In this document: piece after piece, positions 8,782 to 16,891 of the stretch
Layout: each line of letters opens with the position of its first letter
Numbering within the stretch: position 1 is the stretch's first letter
The notes under the pieces: model-generated
The model's input: the letters and a program-made list of their open reading frames with translations, nothing else
Databases searched by the model: none
Told to the model about the DNA's origin: nothing
NCBI GenBank assembly: GCA_049514215.1
Contig: JBEKVI010000003.1
Span: forward strand, 1 to 64,000
Reading direction: 5' to 3'
Length of the DNA: 64,000 nucleotides
Origin: BOG-994 sp049514215
GTDB taxonomy: Bacteria; Pseudomonadota; Gammaproteobacteria; Burkholderiales; Burkholderiaceae_D
Position numbers and translations under genes: made by a program

Positions 8782-9708
8782 ATGACTGAATTGACTTCAA
8801 CTGCAGTCACTGCAGCGCCCACTGACCCTCTTGTGGTCCTCCAGGACCCGGACTTTGCGCGCCGCTTTGGGGGCGTGGCCCGACTCTACGGGCCTCGGGC
8901 GCTTGAGCGGTTTAGCCAGGCCCGCGTTTGCGTGGTGGGGCTAGGCGGCGTGGGCTCGTGGACCGTCGAGGCTTTGGCTCGGAGCGCAGTGGGTCACCTT
9001 ACGCTCATCGACCTGGACCATGTGGCCCTGTCGAACATGAACCGCCAAATCCACGCGCTCGAGACAACGCTCGGCCAGGCCAAGGTTCAGGCGTGTCTCG
9101 AACGGATTGCACTGATCAATCCCTCCTGCTCTGTGACCGCCATCGACGAGTTCGTCTCACCTGAGAATGTTGCGCGTCTTTTGGGCGGTGCCGGATTTGA
9201 TTTTGTCGTGGACGCGAGCGATGACGTCAAAGCCAAGGTGGCGATCGCCGTCTTTTGCCGGGAGCGCGGCATCGCCTTGGTTTCCATCGGGGCCGCCGGG
9301 GGACAACGGGACGCGACCCGCGTTCGCGTAGCCGATCTTGCACATACCCAGCATGAGCCCTTGCTCGCGCGGGTACGAAAGCGCCTGCGCAGCCAACACG
9401 GCTTTAGCCGTAATTTGAAAGCCCGCTTCGGGATCGCGGCGGTATATTCGGACGAGCCCGTGGCCAATCCCTGGCAAACCGCCGCCACGGTTGACCTGCA
9501 GCCTGTGGCCGATGGAGCGCCACCGGACCGGGCTGACTCGGCAGGCCCGTCGCTAGACGCGCCCTCGCGTGCCGCGGGGGGAGCAACCGGGCTGAACTGC
9601 GCCGGATTTGGCTCGTCCGTCGCCGTGACTGCAGTCTTTGGTATGGTTGCGGCGGGTTTCGTCCTGGAGGAACTGGCCAGGCGCCTCGAAAGCGCCGCCG
9701 GATCCTAG
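8782..9708 (+). CDS. tcdA: tRNA threonylcarbamoyladenosine dehydratase
   Basis: TcdA (formerly CsdL/YgdL) is an E1-like enzyme that cyclises t6A37 of tRNA to ct6A using ATP. The 308-residue product begins at the ATG at 8782; the frame is open further upstream but family sequence starts with RFGGVARLYG. Visible motifs are the Rossmann GLGGVGSW, the adenylation segment LTLIDLDHVALSNMNRQIHA, and VDASDDVKAK. The stretch after VYSDEPV is about 40 residues longer than in E. coli, with an Ala/Pro/Asp-rich loop before the conserved NCAGFGSS end. It is divergent from chaC. Confidence 0.94.
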   Translation: MTELTSTAVTAAPTDPLVVLQDPDFARRFGGVARLYGPRALERFSQARVCVVGLGGVGSWTVEALARSAVGHLTLIDLDHVALSNMNRQIHALETTLGQAKVQACLERIALINPSCSVTAIDEFVSPENVARLLGGAGFDFVVDASDDVKAKVAIAVFCRERGIALVSIGAAGGQRDATRVRVADLAHTQHEPLLARVRKRLRSQHGFSRNLKARFGIAAVYSDEPVANPWQTAATVDLQPVADGAPPDRADSAGPSLDAPSRAAGGATGLNCAGFGSSVAVTAVFGMVAAGFVLEELARRLESAAGS

Positions 9709-9807
9709 GCACCTGCCGCCAGTGCCGCACCCGGGGTGGGGGTTCGAATCCGTGGCTCAGTCTTGCTTTGCCGTCATCCGGAGTTCCCAAAGCACCGTCG
9801 GGTCCCG

Positions 9808-10539
9808 TCAACTCTTTGTGCCCAGCGACTTCAGGCTGCCCGAGCCCGAAACAGACTGGGTGACTGCAGGTTGACCGTAATACTGCAAGTCGCCCGAACC
9901 GGAGATCGAGACGTCAAGCTTGTCCCTCGTCCAGACCAGCGCGTTCCCCGAGCCGGCAATGGAGATCCTGCAGCTGGCACTGTTAAGTTCCCCGCCGAAG
10001 AAATCGCCACTGCCTGCGATGCGTACGGTCTCCTCGAGCACGGCGCCTCCGAGACGGACATCGCCCGAGCCCGCAATTCGGACATCGACTGCTTGGGCGG
10101 CGAGCGTTGCAATCTGCACGTCGCCCGAGCCGGTGACTTGAATTTCGAACTTGTCATTGACCGTTAGAAGCTGGGCGCGCGCGTCCCCCGAACCTTCGAC
10201 CGCGATACGGTTCAGTGCCCTCGCCCTGACGATGGCACGTGGGGCTGCCGAGGGCACCCGAAACCAGCTCCACAAGGACCACCCGGTGGGATGGGAAATA
10301 ATGAGAATGCCATCACGCACCTCGACTCTGACTTCTTTGAGTTGATCACTTTCGCCTTCAATTGCAAGCGCATCGGTGGGCCCTTGAGTAACAACCAGAT
10401 CGATCGCGCCAACGAGCCTGACGGCATGAAACGGAGCGACCGGACGGTCTTCACGCGCTAGCGCAGCCCTCGCCGAATCAACCGGCACTAACACGGCCAT
10501 GGCTACTGCGAAGCACAACCTCGTCATTTCCCGCTTCAT
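9808..10539 (-). CDS. DUF2807 'head GIN' domain secreted protein with GSGD repeats
   Basis: This 243-residue exported protein has a signal peptide (about residues 1-26, ending ARA-AL), the family opening FHAVRLVGAIDLVVTQGP, and then a right-handed beta-helix type repeat. The unit is close to 20 residues and carries GSGD or GSGN at each turn (VEGSGDA, VTGSGDV, IAGSGDV, IAGSGDF, IAGSGNA, ISGSGDL, VSGSGSL). The family is called a putative auto-transporter adhesin, but its role is not settled. It is monocistronic with ATG start and ends just after the convergent tcdA. Confidence 0.9.
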   Translation of the reverse strand: MKREMTRLCFAVAMAVLVPVDSARAALAREDRPVAPFHAVRLVGAIDLVVTQGPTDALAIEGESDQLKEVRVEVRDGILIISHPTGWSLWSWFRVPSAAPRAIVRARALNRIAVEGSGDARAQLLTVNDKFEIQVTGSGDVQIATLAAQAVDVRIAGSGDVRLGGAVLEETVRIAGSGDFFGGELNSASCRISIAGSGNALVWTRDKLDVSISGSGDLQYYGQPAVTQSVSGSGSLKSLGTKS

Positions 10540-10585
10540 GCGATTTCCCCCAAATTAGGCAGCGAGGATTGTACGCAATCGGTTT

Positions 10586-11500
10586 CTAGCGCGCACGGGC
10601 CGTTCTGCGAGGTGCGGCAACGAGCGCGACGCCCCCGCAGGCGATGACCATGCCAACGAGCGTTGCGGGCGTGGGGACGGCCCCAAACAGGGCAAACTCC
10701 AATACAGTCGCGATGACCGGCGTGAGGTACATGAGGCTTGCAACGCGCGTCGCCTCTCCCCGGCGCATTAAGACATGGAACGCATTCAAGGCCAGGATCG
10801 AGGCGCCGATGACAAGAAAGGTGCACGCCCCGGCAAGCGCCCAGGTCCAACGCACGTGCCAGCCCTCGAATCCCAGAGCCAGAGGCAAGAGGACGGCGAA
10901 TGAGGCGAAAAACTGGATGAGAGACGCACTACGCAAGTCCACTCTTGCGCAAAAGATCCGCTGATAGAGGGTGCCAAGAGTCGTGCCGATAAGCGAAAGC
11001 ACGACGGCAAGTAGGCTCGCCTTACTCATCGCATGGACATCAATCTTGTGCCACACAAGCAAGGTGACCCCGGCTAGCCCAACGGCGATTCCGACCCATT
11101 GCCGCCCGATGAGCCGTTCGCCCATCCAGACTGCGGCAATACACGCGGTCAAAAGAGGTTGAGCGGCCAGAATCAGGGCGACTGTGCCGGCGGACAGCCC
11201 CAAGTACTGCGCGTAGTGGCTGCCGCCGAGATTGAGGGCGTGTACAAGGAGCCCCGCCACGATGATGTGGAACCATTGGCGGGCACCGCTTGGCCAGCGC
11301 AAGGGCAAGACCAGAGACAGCGCTGTCATGCACACGATGCCCAGTCCGTAGCGCAGAGACAGAAAGACGAGCGGCGTTGTGTACTGAAGTGCGACGCGCG
11401 TCGCTACAAACCCAGATCCCCAGACGAGGACGAAATACCAGGCGAGAACGGAGTCTGCAAGCGGGGTGCGCGCAAGGAAGGACAGGTTCGAAGAGGCCAA
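10586..11500 (-). CDS. EamA/DMT family inner-membrane transporter
   Basis: This 304-residue protein has ten hydrophobic segments arranged as two EamA repeats, typical of drug/metabolite transporters such as RhtA and YdcZ relatives. Clear family features are the first helix YFVLVWGSGFVATRVALQYT and the half-repeat boundaries ending in Gly-rich VGIAVGLAGVTLLVW and VGMVIACGGVALV. The start is a TTG at 11500, eight bases beyond the thpR stop, so it probably belongs to the thpR operon. No ATG or GTG in a sensible position is available. The substrate is unknown. Confidence 0.88.
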   Translation of the reverse strand: MASSNLSFLARTPLADSVLAWYFVLVWGSGFVATRVALQYTTPLVFLSLRYGLGIVCMTALSLVLPLRWPSGARQWFHIIVAGLLVHALNLGGSHYAQYLGLSAGTVALILAAQPLLTACIAAVWMGERLIGRQWVGIAVGLAGVTLLVWHKIDVHAMSKASLLAVVLSLIGTTLGTLYQRIFCARVDLRSASLIQFFASFAVLLPLALGFEGWHVRWTWALAGACTFLVIGASILALNAFHVLMRRGEATRVASLMYLTPVIATVLEFALFGAVPTPATLVGMVIACGGVALVAAPRRTARAR

Positions 11501-11508
11501 GAGCGCGA

Positions 11509-12033
11509 TTATAGGTATTTGGTGGCCTCAACGAGGGCGTAGGCGCCGCCTGCTTTGCCGCGTACCGAGGCCACGAGTCGGGGTTCCTCGACGTTCCAGG
11601 AAATGGCCGGGATGGACTCGTGCGTAAGAGGTCGCCGCAGTCCGCGCGCGAGCGACACGTGTGCACGAAAGGGTTCGGTGGCGTTTGTTTCGATCTGCAT
11701 GTCCCGCAGGATCGCCAGCACCGCCTTTCGGGTGTGCGCGACGGCCTCGGGAACGCGCTGGGGGCCGGCCCACCAGGTCCTGGCGCTGGCGAAGTAATCC
11801 AGGGTGTCGATTTCGAGTGCCGCCTTTTCCCAGGGCCTCTCTGCGAGCGCTCGAGCCAGGCGTGGTGCCAGCGCATCTGGCTGCTCTCCCAGAAAGGCGA
11901 GGGTGAGGTGCAGGTTTTGCAGGGGGATGGGGCGACCGCCCAGGCAGTCGAGGCGCGACCTCAAGCGTTCTTGCAGGTGCGAGAAGGCTCGCCGCGTCTC
12001 GTCATTGGGCCAGTACGCGACGAATAGGCGCAT
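11509..12033 (-). CDS. thpR: RNA 2',3'-cyclic phosphodiesterase (LigT/2H family)
   Basis: ThpR opens 2',3'-cyclic phosphates on RNA and belongs to the 2H phosphoesterases. Both HxTx-type motifs are present: HLTLAFLG near residue 44 and HVSLAR near residue 127, the latter with Ser in place of Thr, as is common. The opening MRLFVAYWPNDETRRAF and the 174-residue length fit the family. It sits between the SIMPL-domain gene (20 bp upstream on the same strand) and the DMT gene. Confidence 0.92.
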   Translation of the reverse strand: MRLFVAYWPNDETRRAFSHLQERLRSRLDCLGGRPIPLQNLHLTLAFLGEQPDALAPRLARALAERPWEKAALEIDTLDYFASARTWWAGPQRVPEAVAHTRKAVLAILRDMQIETNATEPFRAHVSLARGLRRPLTHESIPAISWNVEEPRLVASVRGKAGGAYALVEATKYL

Positions 12034-12053
12034 ACGATGAGTCCGGCTGCGAA

Positions 12054-12833
12054 TCAGTGGCGCATCTGCACCGAACCTTGCACGTGCAGTTGCAGCGTCA
12101 CGCGCCCCGCTTCAAGCGGAAGCGAAGAGGGTGTGGAACTCACGCCTGAGGCGCCATTGAACATCATGGCCCGGGGCGCACCCTGACTCGTGACCTCGCC
12201 TAAGGTGATCTCGCGAATGGCAAAATTCGCGTAACCGAGTGCCCGGGTCGCTTCGGTGGCCTTGTTCTTGAACGCGGCTACGGCATGCTCGATCAAGATC
12301 GATTCCTCGCTTTGCTTAAGCTCGGACGAGACCTCGAATGTGCTGCCTGCGATCATGAGGGCATTCGGACCGGTGGTGAGCCTGCCCACGAGCTTGCCCA
12401 ACGCTCCAAACTCCTTGGACTTCAGGATCAAATCGGCCCGTACCTGCCAGGAGACACGTTGACCTTTCGAATCGAGTCGGGGAATCGTATTAAAGCCTCC
12501 AGTAGCCGCCTGAATTCCGGCAGCGGACTTGGCATCGCTTAGCGCGTGCGCGATCCCGGTGTCGACGTCCTGGCTTAGGCTCGCGCTGTCGGATCCCTCG
12601 CGTACGATTGACAGCGTAACCACGGCCAAATCGGGCGTGACTTCCGTGGTCACACTTGATTCGACATTGAGAATGTCGAGCACGGGTCGGTCCTGGCCCC
12701 ACGCCGATGCGAGCGTGCATTGGGCGATACACAGGAGCGCGGTCTTGTATAGACGGCTCTGAAACCAGTGTTGTCGTGAAGGCAGCGGCCGGATCTGGTG
12801 GCGCGTGCCGATCATTGGGGCAGGGGAATCCAT
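12054..12833 (-). CDS. SIMPL domain (DUF541) periplasmic protein
   Basis: This 259-residue exported protein has the SIMPL/DUF541 fold. A hydrophobic segment at about residues 30-46 ends in ASAWGQ, a signal peptide or anchor. Family features are VESSVTTEVTPDLAVVTLSIVREG, the central GFNTIPRLDSKGQRVSWQVRADLIL, and the Ser/Val-rich C-terminus. The ATG at 12833 has GAGG upstream and overlaps the pirin gene; a second ATG at 12815 overlaps the pirin stop as ATGA. Either way translation is coupled to pirin. Function in bacteria is unsettled; the E. coli relative is linked to oxidative stress. Confidence 0.88.
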   Translation of the reverse strand: MDSPAPMIGTRHQIRPLPSRQHWFQSRLYKTALLCIAQCTLASAWGQDRPVLDILNVESSVTTEVTPDLAVVTLSIVREGSDSASLSQDVDTGIAHALSDAKSAAGIQAATGGFNTIPRLDSKGQRVSWQVRADLILKSKEFGALGKLVGRLTTGPNALMIAGSTFEVSSELKQSEESILIEHAVAAFKNKATEATRALGYANFAIREITLGEVTSQGAPRAMMFNGASGVSSTPSSLPLEAGRVTLQLHVQGSVQMRH

Positions 12834-13681
12834 TCGACCTCATCGGGGACCTGCGCGAACTGGCTGTTCGGATAATGGGTCCAGCTCTCCCGCGCCGCAG
12901 CGATGCGCTCCCGTGAGCTGGCGACGAAGTTCCAGTTGAGATGCCGATCGCCGTCGAGCGCTGCTCCCCCCAAAACCATGAGGGAGGCTCCGGACGGCGC
13001 GCTCAAGCGCACTGGATGGCCCGGCTCCAGTACAGCCATATCGCACGCGCGAATGCGTTGATCGTCGATGTCGATTTCGGCGTCGACCGAATAGACTGCG
13101 CGTTCGGGATAGTCGGGTGGCACGGTAAGGCTTGCGCCAGCGGCGAGCTGGGCGTGGAGATAGAACGACGGCGTAAAGATCGGTGCCGGAGAGGTTCGCC
13201 CAAATGCAGAGCCCAGAACCAGACGCACAGAGGCTCCTGGGAGTTCGAAGCTTGGCAGGCTTAGGGCGGAATGGTGCGAGAACGAAGGGGGATCGTCCTC
13301 ATGGTCCCGGGGCAGCGCAACCCAGATCTGGATGCCGTGCAACACACGTTCCCGATTCAGATCCTCGGGCGGCGTTCGTTCCGAGTGAACCACGCCGCGC
13401 CCGGCGACCATCCAGTTCACGTCTCCAGGTCGGATCACCTGCACGGTGCCTAGGCTATCGCGATGCAAGCCGGAGCCCTCGAAAAGATAGGTAACCGTCG
13501 CAAGACCGATGTGAGGATGGGGGCGGACGTCCATGCCCTGACCGGGAGGCAGGGTCGCCGGACCCATATGGTCAAAAAAAATGAAAGGCCCGACCATTTT
13601 GCGGCGGGCCGAAGGTAGCAGGCGCTTGACCGTGAACGCACCCAAATCGTGAATGTGGGCCGAGAGGACGTCAATTGGCAT
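12812..13681 (-). CDS. pirin family protein
   Basis: Pirins are bicupin metalloproteins; bacterial members include quercetinases and redox or metabolic regulators. Visible family segments are VGPFIFFDHMGP, MDVRPHPHIGLATVTYLFEG and VHSERTP, which together give the three His and one Glu of the metal site, plus a C-terminal cupin (SLMVLGGAALDGDRHLNWNFVASS). Start is taken as the ATG at 13681 (MPIDVLSAHIHDLGAFTVKRLLP) because family members begin about here; an in-frame ATG at 13726 adds 15 residues without clear homology. It leads the SIMPL-thpR-DMT gene string. Confidence 0.92.
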   Translation of the reverse strand: MPIDVLSAHIHDLGAFTVKRLLPSARRKMVGPFIFFDHMGPATLPPGQGMDVRPHPHIGLATVTYLFEGSGLHRDSLGTVQVIRPGDVNWMVAGRGVVHSERTPPEDLNRERVLHGIQIWVALPRDHEDDPPSFSHHSALSLPSFELPGASVRLVLGSAFGRTSPAPIFTPSFYLHAQLAAGASLTVPPDYPERAVYSVDAEIDIDDQRIRACDMAVLEPGHPVRLSAPSGASLMVLGGAALDGDRHLNWNFVASSRERIAAARESWTHYPNSQFAQVPDEVEWIPLPQ

Positions 13682-13879
13682 AGACAGACTCAGATCAACG
13701 AAAGCGCTATCGTAACGCAGCCCCATCTTCTGCGATTCGCGTCAAAGCAACGCACCCGGCAATGAACGCCAAACGAGAATCAATCCGCCCCTTTGTCCTT
13801 TGCGTGACGTGGTATGTTCCCTGTTTGTCCAGATTTATGCGTGCTCTGGCCTCTTGCTGGGTTCGCTTGAGATAGTTCG

Positions 13880-14659
13880 ATGAGCATAGCCGACGATCAA
13901 AACGACACGCTCAATCCGCTGATTGGAGCGCTGCGCCGCGGGCACTATCTGCTGTATTGCCAGAATATCCGGCCCCTCGTGCCCCCTACGGCGGCCAATT
14001 CTCGGCCTTACCAGGAAATCCTGATTCGCTTTCTTGAGGAGGAGACGCGACTTCTACCTCCAGGCTTGTTCTTTCCTATTTTGCAGGAACAAGGTCTCAT
14101 GCCTCTTTTGGATTGCTGGGTGGTCAGTCAGGTCTTAAAGCTGCAACGGGGCGGTCTGCTGGGCAAACCGGGGTGGGTTGCTCCGCGCAACAGCATCAAC
14201 TTATCGGAAGACTCGGTCATTGACCCCGAATTCGCCGATTTCGTGACGGCGCAGCTGGCGAAATGGAATCCGAGCCCTGAAACCTTGTCTTTCGAGATCC
14301 TCGAGCTGGTCGCGCTCACACAGACGGACGCGCTGCTCGAACTGATTTCCGCGTTGGCGCCAAGGGGTTGCAACTTCGGGCTGGGCAGCTTTAAGGGGAG
14401 TCCGGCGGAGATCAATCTGCTCTCCGAATTGCCGGTGAGCTTTGTGAAGATCGATGGCAGCCTGATACGAAAGCTTCTTGTTAGCCAAGCCGATCAGGCA
14501 CTGGTGAGGCAAATCCACCAACGCTGTCGGGATCTGGGTATCGTGACCATCGCCGAGCTGGTCGAGGACGAAGATACGCTCGAGCTTCTAACCCTCATCG
14601 GCGTCGATTACGCACAGGGATTTCTAATTTCCCAACCCGTGCCATTTCTGTCGAGTTAA
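13880..14659 (+). CDS. degenerate EAL domain protein, probably not a c-di-GMP phosphodiesterase
   Basis: This 259-residue protein is a single EAL domain with no sensory or GGDEF part. Most catalytic positions can be matched: Glu46 in EIL (for EAL), Asn107 in INLS, Glu139 in FEILE, Lys190 in VKID, Glu226 in AELVE and Gln246 in AQGF. The DDFG motif that supplies two metal-binding aspartates is replaced by Gly169-Ser170-Phe-Lys. Known EAL enzymes need these residues, so this is likely a c-di-GMP receptor or a protein-binding domain. It lies alone; the srkA gene converges on it six bases away. Confidence 0.85.
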   Translation: MSIADDQNDTLNPLIGALRRGHYLLYCQNIRPLVPPTAANSRPYQEILIRFLEEETRLLPPGLFFPILQEQGLMPLLDCWVVSQVLKLQRGGLLGKPGWVAPRNSINLSEDSVIDPEFADFVTAQLAKWNPSPETLSFEILELVALTQTDALLELISALAPRGCNFGLGSFKGSPAEINLLSELPVSFVKIDGSLIRKLLVSQADQALVRQIHQRCRDLGIVTIAELVEDEDTLELLTLIGVDYAQGFLISQPVPFLSS

Positions 14660-14665
14660 GCGACG

Positions 14666-15664
14666 CTACGCAGGCCACAAAGGTGGTTCGTCCATGAGTG
14701 CAATCTGTTCGCGCAATTCCAAGATCCGATCCTGCCAATAGCGTTCCGTATTGAACCAGGGAAAGGCCGCAGGAAAGGCCGGATCTTCCCAACGCCTGGC
14801 GAGCCATGCGCTATAGTGAATGAGACGCAGTGTGCGTAGCGGCTCGATCAGATGCAGACTTTGCGAGTCGAACTCGCAGAAGTCCTCGTAGCCGGACAAA
14901 AGCAGGGTCAGCTGCTCGACCATGGCGGGTCGATCCCCCGACAGGAGCATCCACAGATCCTGAATGGCCGGTCCCATGCGACTGTCATCGAAATCGACGA
15001 AGTGCGGGCCGTCTTCGGTCCACAAGACGTTGCCGATATGACAGTCACCGTGGAGTCGAATGCAGGAAAATTCGCCCGCCCGCTTGAACCCGCGTTCTAC
15101 GCCTTCCAACGCCTGATCAACCACGCTCGTCCAGGTCACGCGCAAGTCGGGTGCGACAAAGTCGTGCTCAAGAAGCCACGCGCGCGGCTCCACCCCGAAG
15201 GTTGCAATGTTCAGTTCGGGACGGTGGCCATAGGGCTTGAGCTCTCCGCGCGCATGGATGCGACCGATGAAGCGCCCGAGCCACTCCAGAGTCTGTGCGT
15301 CCTCGAGTTCCGGTGCCCGCCCGCCCCGCCGCGTGAAAACCGCGAAACGGAATCCGTCGAACTGGTGTAACGACCGGCCCTCGATCTTCTGCGCCGGAAC
15401 TACCGGGATCTCCGCAGCATCGAGTTCGTCGACGAACGCGTGCTCCTCCAGGATCTCGTCGTCACTCCATCGCGCCGGCCGATAGAACTTGACCACGAGC
15501 GGAGCACTACCCTCGATGCCGACCTGGTAGACGCGGTTCTCGTAGCTGTTTAGGCCCAATAGCCGGCCGTCGCCTTCCAAGCCGAGCGAGGCAAGCGCAT
15601 CGAGCACACAATCGGGCGTGAGCCTGGAGAACGGATGGTTTTGGCGCTCAAGGTCCGAGTTCAT
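14666..15664 (-). CDS. srkA: stress response serine/threonine protein kinase SrkA (YihE family)
   Basis: This 332-residue kinase belongs to the APH/choline-kinase-like fold. Family features are LNSYENRVYQVGIEG with Lys in VVKFYRP (ATP site), HGDCHIGNVLW as the catalytic loop, and VDFDDSRMGPAIQDLWMLL as the metal motif. E. coli YihE protects against cell death in envelope stress. The ATG at 15664 overlaps the upstream hydrolase stop as ATGA, so translation is coupled; the longer frame to 16060 is the shadow of that hydrolase. Confidence 0.93.
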   Translation of the reverse strand: MNSDLERQNHPFSRLTPDCVLDALASLGLEGDGRLLGLNSYENRVYQVGIEGSAPLVVKFYRPARWSDDEILEEHAFVDELDAAEIPVVPAQKIEGRSLHQFDGFRFAVFTRRGGRAPELEDAQTLEWLGRFIGRIHARGELKPYGHRPELNIATFGVEPRAWLLEHDFVAPDLRVTWTSVVDQALEGVERGFKRAGEFSCIRLHGDCHIGNVLWTEDGPHFVDFDDSRMGPAIQDLWMLLSGDRPAMVEQLTLLLSGYEDFCEFDSQSLHLIEPLRTLRLIHYSAWLARRWEDPAFPAAFPWFNTERYWQDRILELREQIALMDEPPLWPA

Positions 15665-16725
15665 GATGATGGTTCGACGGCGGTACAGCGGGCTGCCCCC
15701 TCGATCGCAGGCAAATCGCCAAAGAGAAGCCGAGACCCGCATGACGATCCCAGCATGTGCGACTGGTCGTGGCCGACGCCTTCGACGTCGAAGGCGTGGA
15801 AACCCGAGAGCGCGGTCTCCTTGGCCATCAGATGCAGGTAACGCCAGTAGGCATGCCCACGCGCGTAGCGCGCCGGTCCCTGCGCCTCGGCGCTGCACGA
15901 CTTGTCCAGGGCCGGGTGGTTGGGGTCGGTGTCCGCGGTACCCCATAGAAAGTAGACCGTACGCGCCGAAAACGTCTTGAACGCGTCGCTTGCCGTGACG
16001 CCGGCGGCATAAGGGACCAGATCGTGCATACCGAACTTGTAGCGATCGTAGGCGGGACAAGTCGCAACGCTGTAAGGGGCAAAGCGGTCTCCTGCCGGAC
16101 GGTCTGGTGTGAAGTAGAGATAGGAACTTGGATTGGCGATGACGTAAGAAATCGAGATTCCCTGGGCCGTCAAGCGCGCATCGACATGGTTGAGCACCGC
16201 ATAGCGGTCGACCACCTGCCCTCCGCCGGAGTGACCCGCGATGACGATGCGACTGAGTTTGGGTAGACGCTTGCGATCGCTAAGCGCGGACAGCAGATCA
16301 TCGATGACCGCAAATGAACTCACTGTGGGACCCATTGCCGCCACGGCGCCCTCTTCCCAGCTCGCCCCTTTCCAAAGCGGCACATCGGTCAGTTCCGGGT
16401 GCTTGGCCACGTCCTCGGTGTCGAAGAAGTTTGGGGCGACGATGAGGGTCTTCTGCAGATCGACGTGGCCGTCTTGTGCAAGCTTTTCAGCGGCGGCATA
16501 GTAGGCGTCGCCATCGCGGCGGGCCCCGTGAAACACGAAGACGACCGCCTCAATCGTACTTAAGTCTTCGTCGAAGGAGTGATTCGCATAAAGCGGAAAG
16601 GTGTAGCCCTGTGAAAGCTTGACCTGCTGGAGCGTCGGCTCAGCATTTGCCTGCGCGCAGGCGATTGAAACCAAAAGTGCGGCGATCCGCGCTCCTGCCA
16701 CCGCGATAATTCGTACTGCGTTCAT
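15661..16725 (-). CDS. secreted alpha/beta hydrolase
   Basis: This 354-residue exported protein has a signal peptide (about residues 1-28, ending AQANAEP). Its alpha/beta hydrolase fold shows VVFVFHGARRDGDAYY with an oxyanion-hole HG, the nucleophile elbow GHSGGGQ, and a late HDQS that may supply the His. It resembles uncharacterised periplasmic hydrolases annotated near PHB-depolymerase/esterase families. The stop overlaps the srkA start, so both are expressed together. The substrate is unknown. Confidence 0.82.
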   Translation of the reverse strand: MNAVRIIAVAGARIAALLVSIACAQANAEPTLQQVKLSQGYTFPLYANHSFDEDLSTIEAVVFVFHGARRDGDAYYAAAEKLAQDGHVDLQKTLIVAPNFFDTEDVAKHPELTDVPLWKGASWEEGAVAAMGPTVSSFAVIDDLLSALSDRKRLPKLSRIVIAGHSGGGQVVDRYAVLNHVDARLTAQGISISYVIANPSSYLYFTPDRPAGDRFAPYSVATCPAYDRYKFGMHDLVPYAAGVTASDAFKTFSARTVYFLWGTADTDPNHPALDKSCSAEAQGPARYARGHAYWRYLHLMAKETALSGFHAFDVEGVGHDQSHMLGSSCGSRLLFGDLPAIEGAARCTAVEPSS

Positions 16726-16891
16726 CTGCGACTACCTCCGAAGTTCTCCATCGGACTGGACTCGAGGAGGTTTTCCGTCGCGCCTGCCGGTAACCCAGAA
16801 CCGGTGCGGCGCACTCCACGCTCGTCCCCAACCGCCCGCCTGGCAAGCCTGCCCGCCGGATGGGACGGAACCTATTTTGCAACACGCGCGC

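Noticed and set aside
9736..9760. GGTTCGAATCC, like a tRNA T-loop
   Set aside because: No matching acceptor, D or anticodon stems can be found around it; it is intergenic by chance.
15665..16060. N-terminal extension of srkA
   Set aside because: It overlaps the secreted hydrolase gene in another frame; the ATGA-coupled start fits the family.
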